Shown: positions 32,787 to 45,223, numbered from the stretch's first letter. The stretch: 64,000 nucleotides of DNA from Dipteris shenzhenensis (GCA_047967505.1 CM106539.1); one strand, 5' to 3'. The notes: a model not told the origin generated them from the letters alone. Made by a program: numbers and translations.

Positions 32787-33415
32787 TGTAGGAGGCCCAC
32801 CATGTCAGAGAGCTTGGCATACTTGGTTGTCAGAGCTTGGTTGGCAAAGAGCTTGGCATTCTTGGTTGGCAAAGAGCTTGGCATTCATGGTTGTCAGAGC
32901 TTGGTGTTCTTTGAGCTTGGTGTTGATCATGGGAGTTGATCTAAGGAATCCTCACCATCCCACTCTATATGAGTTAGAGGACATGATCATTAGTGCAGAG
33001 CAAGATTACGAGCAACATCATCAGTAGCATCATCTCTTGGCTCTCTTTCGTTTCCTTCTTGTTCATGTCTCTTAGTGAGTAGTCCAATGGATGAGATAGT
33101 CTGAGACAAGAGCGCATAGTGGACAAGGTCGAGCAAGGTAGCTCATGGTGTATCCACTTGTGTTGTACTTGTTCAGTATTATACATACTCTTGTTTCTCT
33201 GCATCTTGCCTCTCACTTGGGCATACAACCCTGAGTAGAACCCTCCATTGTGTCATGTAGCATCTCTTGTATTACCACTGTTTGCTCCTACAACATTTGC
33301 ATATTGCACTGCTTCATGTGTTTGCATCAGTTGCACTCCGCCTTGTCAACATTTCATTCATGATGCATGGTTTGGATGATTCTTGGTTTTGAGTAGGACA
33401 TGCATGGCATCTACA
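32787..33415 (+). repeat. 3' LTR of copy B
   Basis: 629 bp, same ends as the 5' LTR, preceded by the G-rich TAGTGGTGGGCG, a weak polypurine tract. The two LTRs differ at scattered positions and by small indels, so the insertion is not recent. Confidence 0.9.
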
Positions 33416-33577
33416 AGGTTGATATCAATGATCTTATCCCCCATCTTTCGCCTCTTGTTTTTTCTCTTGTTGCACCATATGTTGTGATTTTTATGGATCC
33501 AACCTGTAGCAATCGTACTTCTTTGAGCCCCTTGACTAGACTACTGACTCTTCTCATCCTAGCTTTTATCTCATATG

Positions 33578-33690
33578 ACCAAATCATCTAAATGATCATT
33601 GAAAATATCATTAGTCATATTGCAAAATGTACCTGCAATGTTCATCAACCAAATGGCATCACTCTCCATTCAAAACTACCATAACTTGTT
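33578..33690 (-). pseudogene. Gypsy-type reverse transcriptase fragment (inverted R1 block c)
   Basis: The minus strand encodes FEWRVMPFG, then in the next frame LMNIAGTFCNMTNDIF and a HLDDLV box in place of YLDD. It has the same single-base break after MPFG as the other R1 copies. Confidence 0.7.
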
Positions 33691-34189
33691 TTAACACATT
33701 AGAAAATTTTGGAGGTCATTTGGAGGGCCTTGTAAGAAATTTGATATTTTTGTACTTTCTTACTCTTTATTATTCAACAAAGTGATCAAATATCACTAAT
33801 TCCATATCTATATGTCTTACCAAGCCACAAAACACACCTTTTAAGGTCTAAAGCACCATAAAGAGACCTTAAAACAATATTCTAAGGGTATTCCTCTTCT
33901 TCTAATAATGAGAAGTGCATATTTGCTCAGTCAATGAATGGAGTGTGTGGACAAAAAGTGCATCCTCATTTCTCACAAGATACCACTAATAGCCCACACA
34001 GTTGTGATTGGGTGATGCTCAAAATAATGACCACGCTCACCCACTCGATTTTTCCAATGTTCTCAAGTACAATATGAATTGCAAGCTCTTTGATATAGTA
34101 GAAACATTCTTTCCTCCACCTACAATATCACATCTTATAGCATTGTGCTACACATATGGCTTCTTCTTCACATATGACATCTCCATATT

Positions 34190-34975
34190 GATCTAGATGT
34201 AGAATAAGCACCAATTCAAAAGTGAAGCAAGAAAGAAGTAGTTCACTCAATAGGCAAGAAGGACTGAATGAGAATTATGGGTTTACATCATATTGATTTG
34301 TGGTGTGATGGAAAATCTATCTCAAAGATGCAATTAAAGCATCCTGTCCTTATTTCTCAAATCCAATGAGTGTATTATGTTTTGTTGGTAATGGTGTACA
34401 TGGATTACTAGGCTACTACCATAGCTTTTCTACATTTTGAAAAGCACGAAGATATCTTGCACAATATCATGCTATAGAATGTGCAAATGTAAAAGAGTAC
34501 ATCAGCTTGCACTAATGTTTAGCTAAGTATGACATCTTGCACAATATCATGCTATAGAATGTGCAAAGGTAAAAGAAGAGTGCATCAGCTTTTGCACTGA
34601 TGTTTAGCTAAGTATGAGTCTGAAAATGTCAATCTAGAGAAGAAGAACATGTAGATTCCAAGGACAAAAATAGCAAGACTGTGAATTAAATCGAGGGAGG
34701 GGAAGCTGAAGAACCTTGAAACATTAAGGCTTGATTCAGGTGGGATGAAGAAAAGAATCCAAGCAATCAGGTGAAGCAAGTTCTATGTCAATCAAAATTT
34801 GTTAATTATCATTTTATTGATCAAAGATGAGATTTTAGTATTGTTTCTAAGCATGTGATGTAGCTAGACAAAGAAAAAATAGATCCCAATATAAATCCTA
34901 CAAATATTTAAGCTATTGGTTAGTTCAGCATTAGAGAAGGACATTGTAAGAAAAAAATTCAAGGTGGTCACCAAA
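34190..34975 (+). pseudogene. R1 gene copy in the inverted monomer, exon 2 truncated
   Basis: Exon 1 homology runs from about 34,190 to 34,770, with a tandem duplication of about 77 bp containing GACATCTTGCACAATATCATGC near 34,447-34,610. An intron-like segment and the first codons of exon 2 (DKEK.DPN) follow. At about 34,975 the sequence changes abruptly to copia RNase H. Several frame breaks; not functional. Confidence 0.5.
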
Positions 34976-34979
34976 CTCT

Positions 34980-35467
34980 TTTGATCTTACCTTATTTGGA
35001 TACACAAATGCAGATTGGGCAGGCAGTGCTCAAGATATACGGTCTACTTCTAGTTATGTATTCAACCTAGGGAGTGCTACTATTACATGTTCTTCCAAAA
35101 AGCAGTCCACAGTTGCTTTATCTTCTACAAAGGCTAAGTATAGAGGGGTAGCCTTGGTAGCCTGTGAGTCAGTTTGGTTATGCATCTTACTTGTAGATTT
35201 GGGACAGCATGTCAATGGTCCTATCTCCCTTTATTGTGATAACATGAGTAGCATTCAGCTCGCTAGTAACCCAGTGTTTCATGCACATACGAAACACATA
35301 GAGGTTCACTACCATTTCATATGGGAGAAGGTCTCAGCAGGTCAAATAGACATGTCCTATGTGCAAACAGGGGAGTAGGTTGCAGACATCTTCATGAAGG
35401 CATTGCCTAGAGACAAATTTGGGAACTGTCAGTTCTTCATGGGAGTTCACAAGCTCTACTTGAGCTT
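34980..35467 (+). pseudogene. Copia RNase H domain, 5'-truncated
   Basis: The frame encodes GYTNADWAGS, STSSYVF, the SSTKAKY box (catalytic E changed to K), YCDNMSSIQLA, FHAHTKHIEVHYHF, then a TAG in place of the usual E before VADIFMKALP. These are the ordered motifs of the Ty1-copia RNase H. Everything upstream (gag, protease, integrase, reverse transcriptase) is missing, and the left edge abuts R1. Loss of the acidic residue and the stop make it inactive. Confidence 0.85.
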
Positions 35468-35910
35468 GAGGGGGAGTGTTGTGGATATAGCAAGCTCCAG
35501 CCATCATCCAGCTATTGGATGAGCTTACCTTCAGTTATGTGGATGTCGACCTATCAGTAGTATGTATAGTGGCGTAAGCAATAGCTACCCACCAGGTGTT
35601 CATGTATGATTTGATATGAGTAGATAGCATCTACGTATGTGTGGATTGAGTGTTATGACTACTATGACAGTCCTAGCAGTGTGATCTAGGGTATGATGGA
35701 ATGAAAGAAAGAAAAGAAAACACTCATTGTGTACACCCTAGCACTCCTCAACACTTGTGGTGTGTGCATCCTCATCTCTCCACCTCTCCTCTCTATCTTT
35801 TGACAAATAATAAACAAGGGAAAACCATCCCAGGGCCTCCTATGATGTTGAGAGTTATCATATGATGTCCTCATTGTTCTCAACCTCTCACTCTTATTGC
35901 TTAAACACTG
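35468..35910 (+). repeat. Polypurine tract and 3' LTR remnant of the truncated copia
   Basis: GAGGGGGAG (35,468-35,476) directly precedes TGTTGTGGATATAG, the expected tract and LTR start. The right end is uncertain because no second LTR exists in the window; CA at about 35,910 is my estimate. Confidence 0.6.
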
Positions 35911-36838
35911 AGTTAGTCACATATGAAAATAGTCAGCTCATCGCCACTCCATAGATCTCTAGCCCATCCCCACCCATGTCACAAGAGGGTCAAAAGATAC
36001 AATATTCCAAGAATATATATCTCAAAAATTGAATGTGATTGTGCATGAAAGAAGTGTGTGATCCATAATCCTTGTGCTTGCATGAGTGCAAAAAACAAAT
36101 GGACTTTGCAGAGACCAAGTTCAAGTAAGTGACATAGGTGGAGTGCATGTGTATTGATGGGGACCAAGTCTATGAGCGCTCAAGAATGTAGCCTTTTGAG
36201 GCAAGTATAGGACCCTCAAGGACCATGTGGTCCAAGGAATAAAAAGAAACAAAAACAAAAAATCAAGTTGTACATAACATATGCATGTGATGACTGCACT
36301 AGCCTACATCTTGCGCTTAAAGCTCATCACGAGTAAAGTCTAAGGACTGGATTGGGTGCTTTAGTGGGACCATGGTGCCATTAGCATATTTCATTTTTAA
36401 CTTGTTTAGGATACACCCAAAATGATTACAATGGACTTTAAGTATCCACCAATAGTGTCCCTCATCTTTGTACATAATGTAGTGCTTATCCCAAGAGACC
36501 AAAATCCCATGCTCATCATACACTTTAACCAAGTAGATTGCAATTGTGGTATAAGTCTCCCCATGCTAGTAAACACTGATAAGAGGATACTGGTAAGAGC
36601 ATGTACCAAGAAGATCCACCCATAAAATATGATATGTATTATGTCATGTCTTCTTCCTACCAAATCCAATAAAAAATGTGGATAGTGCTAGCAATCACTT
36701 AAAAAGAAATCAAGTCAAAAGAGGGGAAAAAAATTAGCCTTTTTATGTAGGCCAAGAACTCTATAGTTATGTAACCAAGGTGTATTACATACATAGTATA
36801 CTACAACAACAAAACAAAAACAAATGGTATAAGATGGT
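35911..36838. other. Non-coding sequence
   Basis: No recognisable gene. Overlapping minus-strand frames of 71 and 87 codons at 36,317-36,669 contain YGWIFLVHALTSILLSVF and YIMYKDEGHYWWIL; they resemble fragments of copia-type integrase or linker only vaguely and I do not assign them. Confidence 0.45.
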
Positions 36839-37421
36839 GTTAACCCATTTCCCCAATAGTTTTGCTACAACCCTCCAATTTTGGCCATTTTACAAAAAAA
36901 AACATGCAATAAGAGGAAAAACATGTAATAAGTGAAACTCAATTATTTGAGTCTACAATATTTTGATGCTAGAGAGTCTTCAAATTATTCCCCACACTAG
37001 GATCTAGCTAGCATGAAAACTCGATGCCATATGTAACCATCTTCCAAAGGATACCAAATAAGTTACTTGGTGGGATTACCTTGTAATATGTTGACTTTGA
37101 ATAAGGTCCTATATCCATGTGCACCATGAATGTTGAAAGCATATTCACTACATGTGGGAACATATGCTATTCAAGTTTTGACATATGATGAGGTAGTATT
37201 TGAAGCATTATATGGAGAGCCTTGTTAACCCATTTCCATCAATGGGTCAATAGTTTTGCTATGACCCTCCAGTTTTGGCCATTTAGTGGAGAAGCATGCA
37301 ATAAGAGACAAAAAACATGCAATAAGTAGAACTCATTCATTCTAGTACACCATATTTTGATGCTAGAGAGCCCTAAAATTGTTCCCAATACACTAGGATC
37401 TAGCTAGGATGAAAGCCCACT
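36839..37421. repeat. Direct repeat of about 185 bp, two copies 385 bp apart
   Basis: TTAACCCATTTCC, TTTTGGCCATTT, ATATTTTGATGCTAGAGAG and ACTAGGATCTAGCTAG occur in the same order at 36,839-37,015 and 37,224-37,410. The copies differ by small indels. The second immediately precedes a promoter-like segment. Confidence 0.8.
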
Positions 37422-37429
37422 ACCATACA

Positions 37430-38252
37430 ATCCGACAAAAGCCTTATAAATTGGAAGAAAGAGAATTAAATGACAAATTAGTACTGCATTAGTGTCACAA
37501 ATCCTAAAAAGTGCAAAAGGGTATAAAAGCCAACTTCTCCAAAGTTGTGCACTCATTCTTGTAAGTGCAAAGATTGGAATACAAGTGAAGAGTTGTTGCC
37601 TCCTTCCTTCCCTCTTCTTTCCTTCTCCCTTGCATTTTTCAAGTTTCAGAGCACTCCATTTGAGACATGGAGAGATCATCGCATTGCTTACTAACTAGGT
37701 AAGAAAGGAGCTTTTTTCTTGTTTGAAGCTTCAACCCCATGACACAAGCTCTTATGAGGTAGATTTGGTGAGTATCTCTCTCCTTCCCTTATCTCCAAAA
37801 GGCTTAACATTCTTGTCCCTACTGGGGACCAAGCTTGTTGCATTGTTTGTATATTGCCACTTTCCCTCAAGGCTAAAGCAAGAGGGAGGTATTTTGGAGA
37901 CTTCGAAGAAGAGGAAGTATGTGTTTTTCAAGGGAAGTGGAGAGGTGAAGAAAGGCTTGGACCATTAAGAGGAAGGCAAAGCTAAGCTCCTCCAACCACC
38001 ACACTAGTCAAGAAACCCCAAAAAAGTGAGATAACAAGGATTCTTGAAAATTGTTGATCTCTTTTTTTCCACAAAATTATCAAAATCTCCAAAAATATAG
38101 GTTCTTTTGTGAGTTGATATGTCTTACTTCATTCTTACTACACTGCCCACTCTTAAAAAGTAGACAAATCCCGCCAAAATTTTGAAAACCCACTGCTAGA
38201 ATGTCCTCCCCTACGTCGAACTTTCTCCCCCTATCATTGACTTTTCTCAATC
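37430..38252 (+). promoter_or_regulatory. TATA-box promoter-like segment with non-coding leader
   Basis: TATAAAAG at 37,522-37,529 is followed by CT-rich sequence. A short frame starts at about 37,665 (ATGGAGAGATCATCG) and reaches a TAG overlapping GTAAGA, which would fit a splice donor. Downstream frames are short (81 codons at 37,723) and unrecognised. It could be an LTR or leader of an unidentified element or a dead gene promoter. Confidence 0.35.
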
Positions 38253-41028
38253 AAGCAACAAGTACAAGAATTGACTCATCAGGGGACTCTTGAAACACAG
38301 TCTTGTAGTGCTGGGCATCATACGCCAATGGATGTTTGCTTCTCTTGCCCTCTGCTTACCGATGGAAACTCTAGTGGAGTTGTTCCTACAGTGGACTCAA
38401 CCTCAATTGACTCTATTGGTGTGGTTCCATGTGATTTTGAGGATAAAGATGGTCTTCTTCATTGGATGGATGCAAGTGAAGAATATTTATGTACTTAGTG
38501 AAAGTTGATCAGGTTTTGGACACCCTCTCTTCTTTCCCCCCTCCCTCTAGCATCAATGAAGAGGAGCTTTCTCTTGAGGATGTTGCAGTTGGCTTGAGCA
38601 TCACGTTGGTACTCTAGATGCTTCCCCATCCCTCCACTTGGCTTCATGGATTTGTATCCTCTACTTCCTTATGGCGGCGTTTATTTGGAAAACCTATCCA
38701 TTCACCCCCTTTTTCTCTTCCTTGGATCTCCCCAGAAGTAATATGTCCCAATTACCTTGCCCCATCCTCCTCTTGTCCTCTTCCCCACTTTCATATGCAC
38801 CCACTCCTTCCCCAATTTTCCCTCTTTCTGTTGGCATAATCCACCTCCCTATTTTCCCTCATGCTCTCCCAAGCATACTTTCTGCCTCTTTTTTTCCCTT
38901 GTTCTTTGGCACACCATGTGCCCTCCCCTAGCCCTTATGGATTCAAAATCACCTGTGTTGTATAGCTTCTCCATCCATGACCTCCCTCTTCCCCATCGAC
39001 TGTCTGAGCTCCCTACTACCTAAGGTCCAAGCAATAAAAATATCATAATTTTCATCATTACCAAAGTATTTAGATCTAAAATATTATTGGATGGATGGAT
39101 AGTACTCATCACCACAATTCCAATGCTTCCAACAGTTCGTCAATCGGAGTTCGGATGCAAAAGCTATGGCCATTTTAAAATCGAGACTGCTAGTCAAAAT
39201 TGTCACGCACCAGGCGTTGCCTATGTTTTGGAGGTCTGGGATTCACCAAGACCACATCCGCGAACCCCCCATCCTTCCCTCTACCTCTAGGCATCCACCT
39301 CCAATGGCCACCCTCCTACCCATCCATCAGTGCAGAGCAGTACACATGTTTCCCTTTCTTGACGAAGGTTCAAAAAAAATTTTAAAATTTTTTTTCCCAG
39401 AAATGGATTTTAACAGCACATGTCCTTAGCTTTTATGACTTGTGCACAAAAATTTCTTCTCTTTGTTGAGATTCCTTGGCCTCTCACAAAATCCCTCCAC
39501 ATCCCATCTTAAGGACACTCCAGTTCCAAAAGCCCCCCCTTGTAAATGGCCTTATGTCACCTCTCAGCTCTCTTAACCCCCCTTTCTAGCAATGCTTCCT
39601 TCTGACTCATACTTTCATCGATTTTCATTCTGACAAAGCCAACTGCCACATCATCTTCCCCTCTTCATTCCCTAGCCTACTACCTCTCTTCCCCTCCCTC
39701 CTCCATCTCCTAGATTCGTGACACCTCCCCCATTTGTAGCAACAATTCCCCCAGACCAATTCCCAGACCAGTTTTCATTCTAACAATGTCACCTTCTCTT
39801 TTACATTTCCCCCTTCCTGTTCCACTCTACTAGTTTTCTTCCCACTCATCCCTTGCCACAGTTTTGCCTTCCCACCTTCAATACTTTGATCCTCTCCATT
39901 GCCCTCCTTTCATGTTCTTATCACCCCTTGGTCCCATCCTCCCCTCCACCTAGGCTCTACTCTCTATTGCACTCACTATTGTCCACCTCTTGCCTTCCCA
40001 CCCCTCTATCAGCTTCTTCTTCTTTACACCTCAAGTTGGATCTTGCCTCGCCATACCCTCTTAGTATCTTCCTGGTCTCCCCTTCTCTCCCCCTTCCCTC
40101 TTCTACTTCAGCAACCCCCACCCCCTTCATGTTGTCCCCACTCCTTCTCTAGTACTTCCCCTTCAGAGCAATGTTGCAACAGGTCCTCTTTGGTGCTTCT
40201 CAATTTCATCCCCCTTCCTTGGAAATCTTTCTTGGTGTAGCTTTTGGTTCCCTCACATCGACTTTCCCCCTTGAGCCATTTTTCTTCTCCCTATACATAT
40301 TTTCATTGGTCCTTATAATCATGTGTTTTTATCATTTCATTCACCTTGGACGATGAATGATGTAGTGGTGGGTGTATCTGTAGGAGGCCCACCATGTTAG
40401 AGAACTTGGTTGTCAGAGCTTGGTTGGCATTCTTGGTTGGCAGATAGCTTGGCGTTCTTGGTTGGCAAAGAGCTTGGCATTCATGGTTGTTAGAGCTTGG
40501 TGTTCTTTGAGCTTGGCGTTGATCATGGGAATTGATCTAGGGATTCCTCACCATCCCACTCTATATGAGCTAGAGGACATGATCATCTGAGCAGAGCAAG
40601 ATTATGAGCAGCATCATCAGTAGCATCATCTCTTGGCTCTCTTTCATTTCCTTCTTGTTCATCTCTCTTAAGAGTAGTCTAGTGGATGAGATAGTCTGAG
40701 ACAGGAGCACATAGTGGACAAGGTCAAGCAGGGTAGCTCATGGTGTATCCACTTGTGTTGTACTTGTTCAGTATTATACATCCTCTTGTTTCTCTACATC
40801 TTGCCTCTCACTTAGGCATACAGCCCTGAGTAGAACCCTCCATTGTGTTGTGTAGTGTCTCTTGCATATTCATATTGTCTCTTGTATTGGCAGTGTTTGC
40901 TCCCACAACATTTGCATCTTGCACCACTTCATGTGTGCATCAGTTGCACTCTGCCTTGTCAACATTTCATTCATGATGCATGGTCTAGATGATTCTTGGT
41001 TTTGAGTAGGACACGCATGACATCTACA
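38253..41028 (+). mobile_element. CT-rich LTR element copy D, 5'-truncated
   Basis: From TCAAGCAACAAGTACAAG onward it parallels the interior of copy B starting near 30,601, including the segment GTGGTTCCATGTGATTTT, and continues to a 3' LTR. The 5' LTR and the first part of the interior are absent. Frames are low-complexity serine/proline/leucine as in copy B. The right end adjoins a gypsy pol fragment. Confidence 0.8.
40379..41028 (+). repeat. 3' LTR of copy D
   Basis: About 650 bp, TGTAGGAGGCCCACC to CATGACATCTACA. It includes CATATTCATATTGTCTCTTG, absent from copy B. Confidence 0.85.
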
Positions 41029-41031
41029 CCT

Positions 41032-41573
41032 ACAGAAGACCTTTGACAAGTGCTGCTCATATCGAATGTCCCTTAACCCCCTCAACTATCAATTATGGGT
41101 AAAACATGGGATAATTCTAGGACACATTGTCTCAAAGAATGAATTGTCCATAGACAAAAGCAAGGTCAAATTAATTTTAAAGCTTCCTCCACCCCAAAAT
41201 CACAAAGGTGTCTAGCACTTCATGGGACATGTACACTATTATAGGAGATTCATCAAGACCATGCATAGTTGGCTTTCCCCCTATATCGGCTCCTAACCGA
41301 TTTCATGTGGAAGACCATTGAGTCCCAAAACTCGTATGACAAGGTGAAACAAGCCTTGGCAAATGCACCCATCCTCCACACACCCAATCAGAAATTTATG
41401 TTCCATGTGCATATAGATGCATCTAAATATGCAGTAGGATGCATAGTATGCTAACTAGGGGAGCATAAGCTAGCTTATCCTATTAGTTTGCTAGCCGTCA
41501 ACTGAACAAGGCCAAAAATAAACTAGACTGCAACTGAATGAGAAGGCTTGGCCATGTTATTTACTGTGAAGAA
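41032..41573 (+). pseudogene. Gypsy pol fragment: reverse transcriptase end and RNase H start
   Basis: Frames encode LGHIVSKNELSIDKSKV, the classic end of a gypsy reverse transcriptase, then HYYRRFI, then VKQALANAPILHTP and FHVHIDASKYAVGCIV, the start of the RNase H. Several stops and shifts are present. The domain is split by copia C1 and resumes at 53,050 after one copy of ATTCT. Confidence 0.85.
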
Positions 41574-41578
41574 ATTCT

Positions 41579-41932
41579 TGTGAAGATTGTGGGAGAGAGG
41601 GAAGGAGTCTCACTTGCGGCTTTCTCACAATCACAAATGGGGGAATACACACAAGGGTGGAGGCTGAAAACAGTTTTCCTCTTCTTAGTTGTGTAAGCCA
41701 AAAGAACTCAAGTACAAAGAAATAGAAGAACCCTATATGTGGGTCTCAAACCAAACTCAACTAACTAAGGTGGCATACTAACTGAGCCACGAACTAGTGT
41801 AGATAAGGATAGCTGTCATCCAGCTATTATTCGTAGGCGGTGTACCAACCGCATCTCCAGCTTAACAAGTCGGTGACATAAGTACCCAACGGTCACCCTG
41901 GCATATCTCGAGTGGAGCTCGATATCTCAACA
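41579..41932 (-). repeat. 3' LTR of C1
   Basis: 354 bp. On the plus strand it begins TGTGAAGATTGTGGG and ends GATATCTCAACA. The polypurine tract lies just right of it, at about 41,933-41,943. Confidence 0.92.
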
Positions 41933-41944
41933 CTCCCCCTCAAG

Positions 41945-44900
41945 CTCAATCCCAAATCCTGCACACCAAGCAGGTCTCTGAACTTGCGCAGCTTCTCTGC
42001 GCCCAATGCTTTCGTGAATATGTCAGCTACCTGATCCTATGTGCTGACATAAACTAGATCAATAAGACCTAGTAAAACCTTCTCCCGCACATAGTGATAA
42101 TGCACCTCAATGTGCTTTGTTCTAGCATGAAAGACTGGGTTCTTTGCCAAGTGTATACTGCTCATGTTGTCACAATAAATGACAACCGGCCCATCTGTAG
42201 ACTGATGCATATCATAGAGTAGCTTATGCAACCAAGCTACCTCACATGCAGCCATTGCTGCACCCCTGTACTCAGCCTCTCTGTGCTCGACAAGGCAACT
42301 GTAGGCTGTTTCTTGCTGCTCCAAGTGACTGCAGCACTCCCAAAAGAGAACACATATCCACTGGTAGATCGTCTATCAGAAATGCTACCAGCCCAATCAG
42401 CATCGGTGTATCCATGCAACTGTATCTGAACCCCAGCCTCATAAAATAGTCCATACTGCAATGTGGACTTCACATACTTGAGTATGCGTCTAGCCGCATC
42501 CAAATGCGGTTTCCTTGGAGCCTGCATAAACTGACTTACCAACCCAACAGCATAGCTCAAATCTGGCCTGGTAATAGTCATGTAAATCAAACTTCCTACT
42601 ATGCGTCTGTACATAGTAGGGTCTTCCAGAAGCTCACCTGCATCTGTGCTCAGCTTCACATTCTGCTCCAAAGGAACTGAAATAGGCTTACAGCCTGTCA
42701 TCCCATATTTGGACAGCATGTCCAATCCATACTGCCTCTGCAAGAGCTGTATCCCACTTGGTGATCTAATCACCTCAATGCCCAAGAAATAACGCAGCTC
42801 TCCCAAATCCTTCATCTCAAACTTCTGCTTCAATAGCATTTTCACATGAAGGATATCTTCATCACTATCACCTGTGATGATCAAATCATCAACATAAATG
42901 ACAAGCAGCATAATCCCTTTCTCTGTTTTTCTCACATAGAGTGAGAAATCTGCCTTGGAAATCTGAAAGCCAATAGTGACAAGATACTGTCCTATCTTGT
43001 CAGACCATGCTCTAGGTGCTTGCTTCAAGCCATACAAGGCTTTCTTCAACCTGCAAACAAACTCAGGATGAATAGCATGAACATAACCTGCTGGCTGCTC
43101 CATAAAGACCTCTTCTTGCAAATCACCATGCAAGAAGGCATTCTTTACATCCATCTGATGTAAAGACCATCCCTTTGATGCAACCATAGCAATGATTGCT
43201 CTTACGGTTGCCATCCTTGCAACCGGGCTGAAAGTTTCTTCATAATCAATGCCATATGTCTGTGCATACCCCTTGATAACTAATCTTGCCTTGTATCTAT
43301 TCACAGAACCATCTGCATTGTGCTTGATCTTATAAACCCACTTACAACCAATTGCATTCTTGCCTTTAGGCAAAGGCACCAATTCCCATGTAGCATTAGC
43401 ATCCAAGGCATCCATTTCTTCATCCATGGCTTTCTCCCATTTTTCATTTCCCATGGCTTGCTCAAAAGAAGTGGAAACTGGTTCCTGTATCACTTTGACC
43501 ATATAGGCATAGTGAATGGCTGTAAATCCATCATATTTCAGCCTATCCACAGGATACCTAACCCTGGTAGACCTGCGCAAAATAGGCTCACTTCCTGGTG
43601 CTCTCAAAACATCCCTGGTCTTTCTTACTCCAGGTGTAACAATAGAAGGAATACCCAACTCATCATCAATGCTCTGTTCTGAGCCACTGGATTCACCATC
43701 CACACAAGGGTGACCTGCATTCACATCATACATGGGCTGATCTACCTTCTCTTTTCCTTTTCGTGATACCTGCGTACCACTCTCTGCATTGCTTTGAGGG
43801 GATTCTCCTGATCTCAATCTGCCTGTCCATGGTGAAGTATGTGAACCACTAGTAGAGGACACTCCAGGTCCACTGATATTTTGTGATTGCTGCTGTGCAT
43901 TCTGTGCAGCATTACCATTTTGTGCATCTACATCAATCATCACATTTACTGGTTTATACCAGCTGCTCATCTCATCAAAAACAACATCTCTGCTCACTGT
44001 GAACTTACGTGTAGAAGGGTTATAGCATCTATACCCTTTCTGCTGCAGAGAATAACCAATAAAGACGCACTTCTCAGCTTTTGGATCCAACTTGGACCTC
44101 AACTCATCTGGCACATGGACATAAGCAATGCAACCAAAAATCTTCAAATGAGAAATATCTGGTTTCCTACCAGTATACATCTCCTCTGGCGTCATGCCAT
44201 GTATTGCTGCAGTGGGAGTCCTGTTCATTATATAGACTGCTGTAGCAACTGCTTCAGCCCAATAATAATCTGGTAGATCTTTTTCATTTAGCATAGCCCG
44301 AGACACCTCTCCAATATGCCTGTTTTTTCTTTCTGCAATTCCATTTTGCTGTGGGGTATGACTGCATGAATATTGCTGCTTTATACCATGCTCCTGCAAG
44401 AACCTTGCAAACACATTTGAGAGGTACTCTCCCCCTCCATCTGACCTTAGGCATTTTATTTGCAGGCCTGTTTCTTTTTCAACCATAGCTTTAAAAGCTT
44501 TGAAGTGCCCAAACACTTCACTTTTCTTTTTCATAAAATACACCCACAGTTTTCTACTGAAGTCATCAATAAATGTGACAAAATAGTGACAGCCTCCAAT
44601 AGATGCAGCTTTTGTAGTCCACACATCAGAGTGGATTACTTCCAATGGTTTTTTACTCTCTTGAACATGCTTAGGAAAAGGTTTCCTTGCCTGTTTTCCA
44701 AATTGACAGGCTTCACAAATCTTGTGCATTTCTGCAACCTTGAATTTTGGCAATCCTGCAACAATATTTTGGGCTTGCATTGATTTAAGTCGCTGTATAT
44801 TAACATGACCAATGCGTTTGTGCCAAATATCAATATCTGCAACTACACGGGTCCCATGTGCAAACATTGCTGCACTCAATTCAGGCATGTCTGCATCCAA

Positions 44901-45046
44901 CGTAAACATCCTGCCCTTCTTTTGCTATCAAGCGACCATTATTTTTCATATCCTCAACAAAGCATCCATGAGGATTAAATCTAACCTGCAAGCCCTGCTC
45001 AACCATTTGACCAACAGAAACCAGGTTCTTGGTGATGTTCGGGACA
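41945..45046 (-). pseudogene. C1 pol: protease end, integrase, reverse transcriptase, RNase H (two shifts, one stop)
   Basis: On the minus strand, after the C2 insertion, the protease tail (VPNITKNLVSVGQMVEQGL) is followed by a shift near 44,910. A long frame (44,909-42,237) then has the HHCC zinc-binding part (WHKRIGH, CEACQFGK), integrase D,D,E (HSDVW, RSDGGGEY, PQQNGIAERKNRHIGE), reverse transcriptase ([17 protein letters not shown] at 42,887-42,898) and RNase H (YTDADWAGS). A 2-base duplication in SSTE|AEY near 42,283 shifts the frame, and a TAG at 42,036-42,038 replaces the E of STEDQVADIFTKAL. The polyprotein would replicate the element in virus-like particles; here it is inactive, although catalytic residues are otherwise kept. 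Confidence 0.93.
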
Positions 45047-45051
45047 TGAAA

Positions 45052-45221
45052 TGTGGGGTTAAAGGTCACTGTGCCTTAACCCCAATTATGTATAATACTC
45101 AAACACATATATAAATGAATGAAAAAGAAGATTAGGGTGGTTCTGCACCCACCAAAACTTGTGTGGCTCTCTGTCTCTCTCTCTCCTTCTTCCGTTCTTG
45201 CTTCCATTGAGAGCACTCTCA
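45052..45221 (+). repeat. 5' LTR of C2
   Basis: 170 bp, TGTGGGGTTAAAGG to GAGCACTCTCA, very short for copia. It contains an ATATATAAAT stretch that could act as TATA box, and GGGGTTAAAGG pairs with CCTTAACCCC nearby as a hairpin. Confidence 0.95.
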
Positions 45222-45223
45222 AC

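Larger units (their letters stand above)
29682..33415 (+). mobile_element. Complete CT-rich non-autonomous LTR retrotransposon (LARD-like), copy B
   Basis: Two 629-bp LTRs start TGTAGGAGGCCCACC and end GCATGGCATCTACA, and AGGTT is duplicated on both sides (29,677-29,681 and 33,416-33,420). A primer binding site follows the 5' LTR. The interior of about 2.5 kb is CT-rich and has no gag or pol motif. Translations such as the 204-codon frame at 32,147 are leucine/serine/proline low complexity. Mobilisation would have relied on a related coding element. The element sits in inverted R1 block c. The plus orientation follows from the primer site lying at the left LTR. Confidence 0.85.
28765..34975. 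repeat. Inverted R1 copy, split by CT-rich LTR element B
   Basis: Reading leftward from 34,975 the order is start of block d, then a, b, c, the 3.7-kb LTR element, and the rest of c and d. From about 29,100 the sequence switches to a gypsy protease segment not present in the plus-oriented monomers. Joining 29,681 to 33,416 with one AGGTT restores an uninterrupted block c. Confidence 0.75.

Noticed and set aside
36317-36669. Overlapping minus-strand frames as a small gene
   Set aside because: No recognisable domain, no promoter, and the overlapping frames compete; too weak to call.
43320-44783. Plus-strand frames of 107-129 codons opposite C1 pol
   Set aside because: Shadows of the conserved minus-strand integrase and reverse transcriptase.
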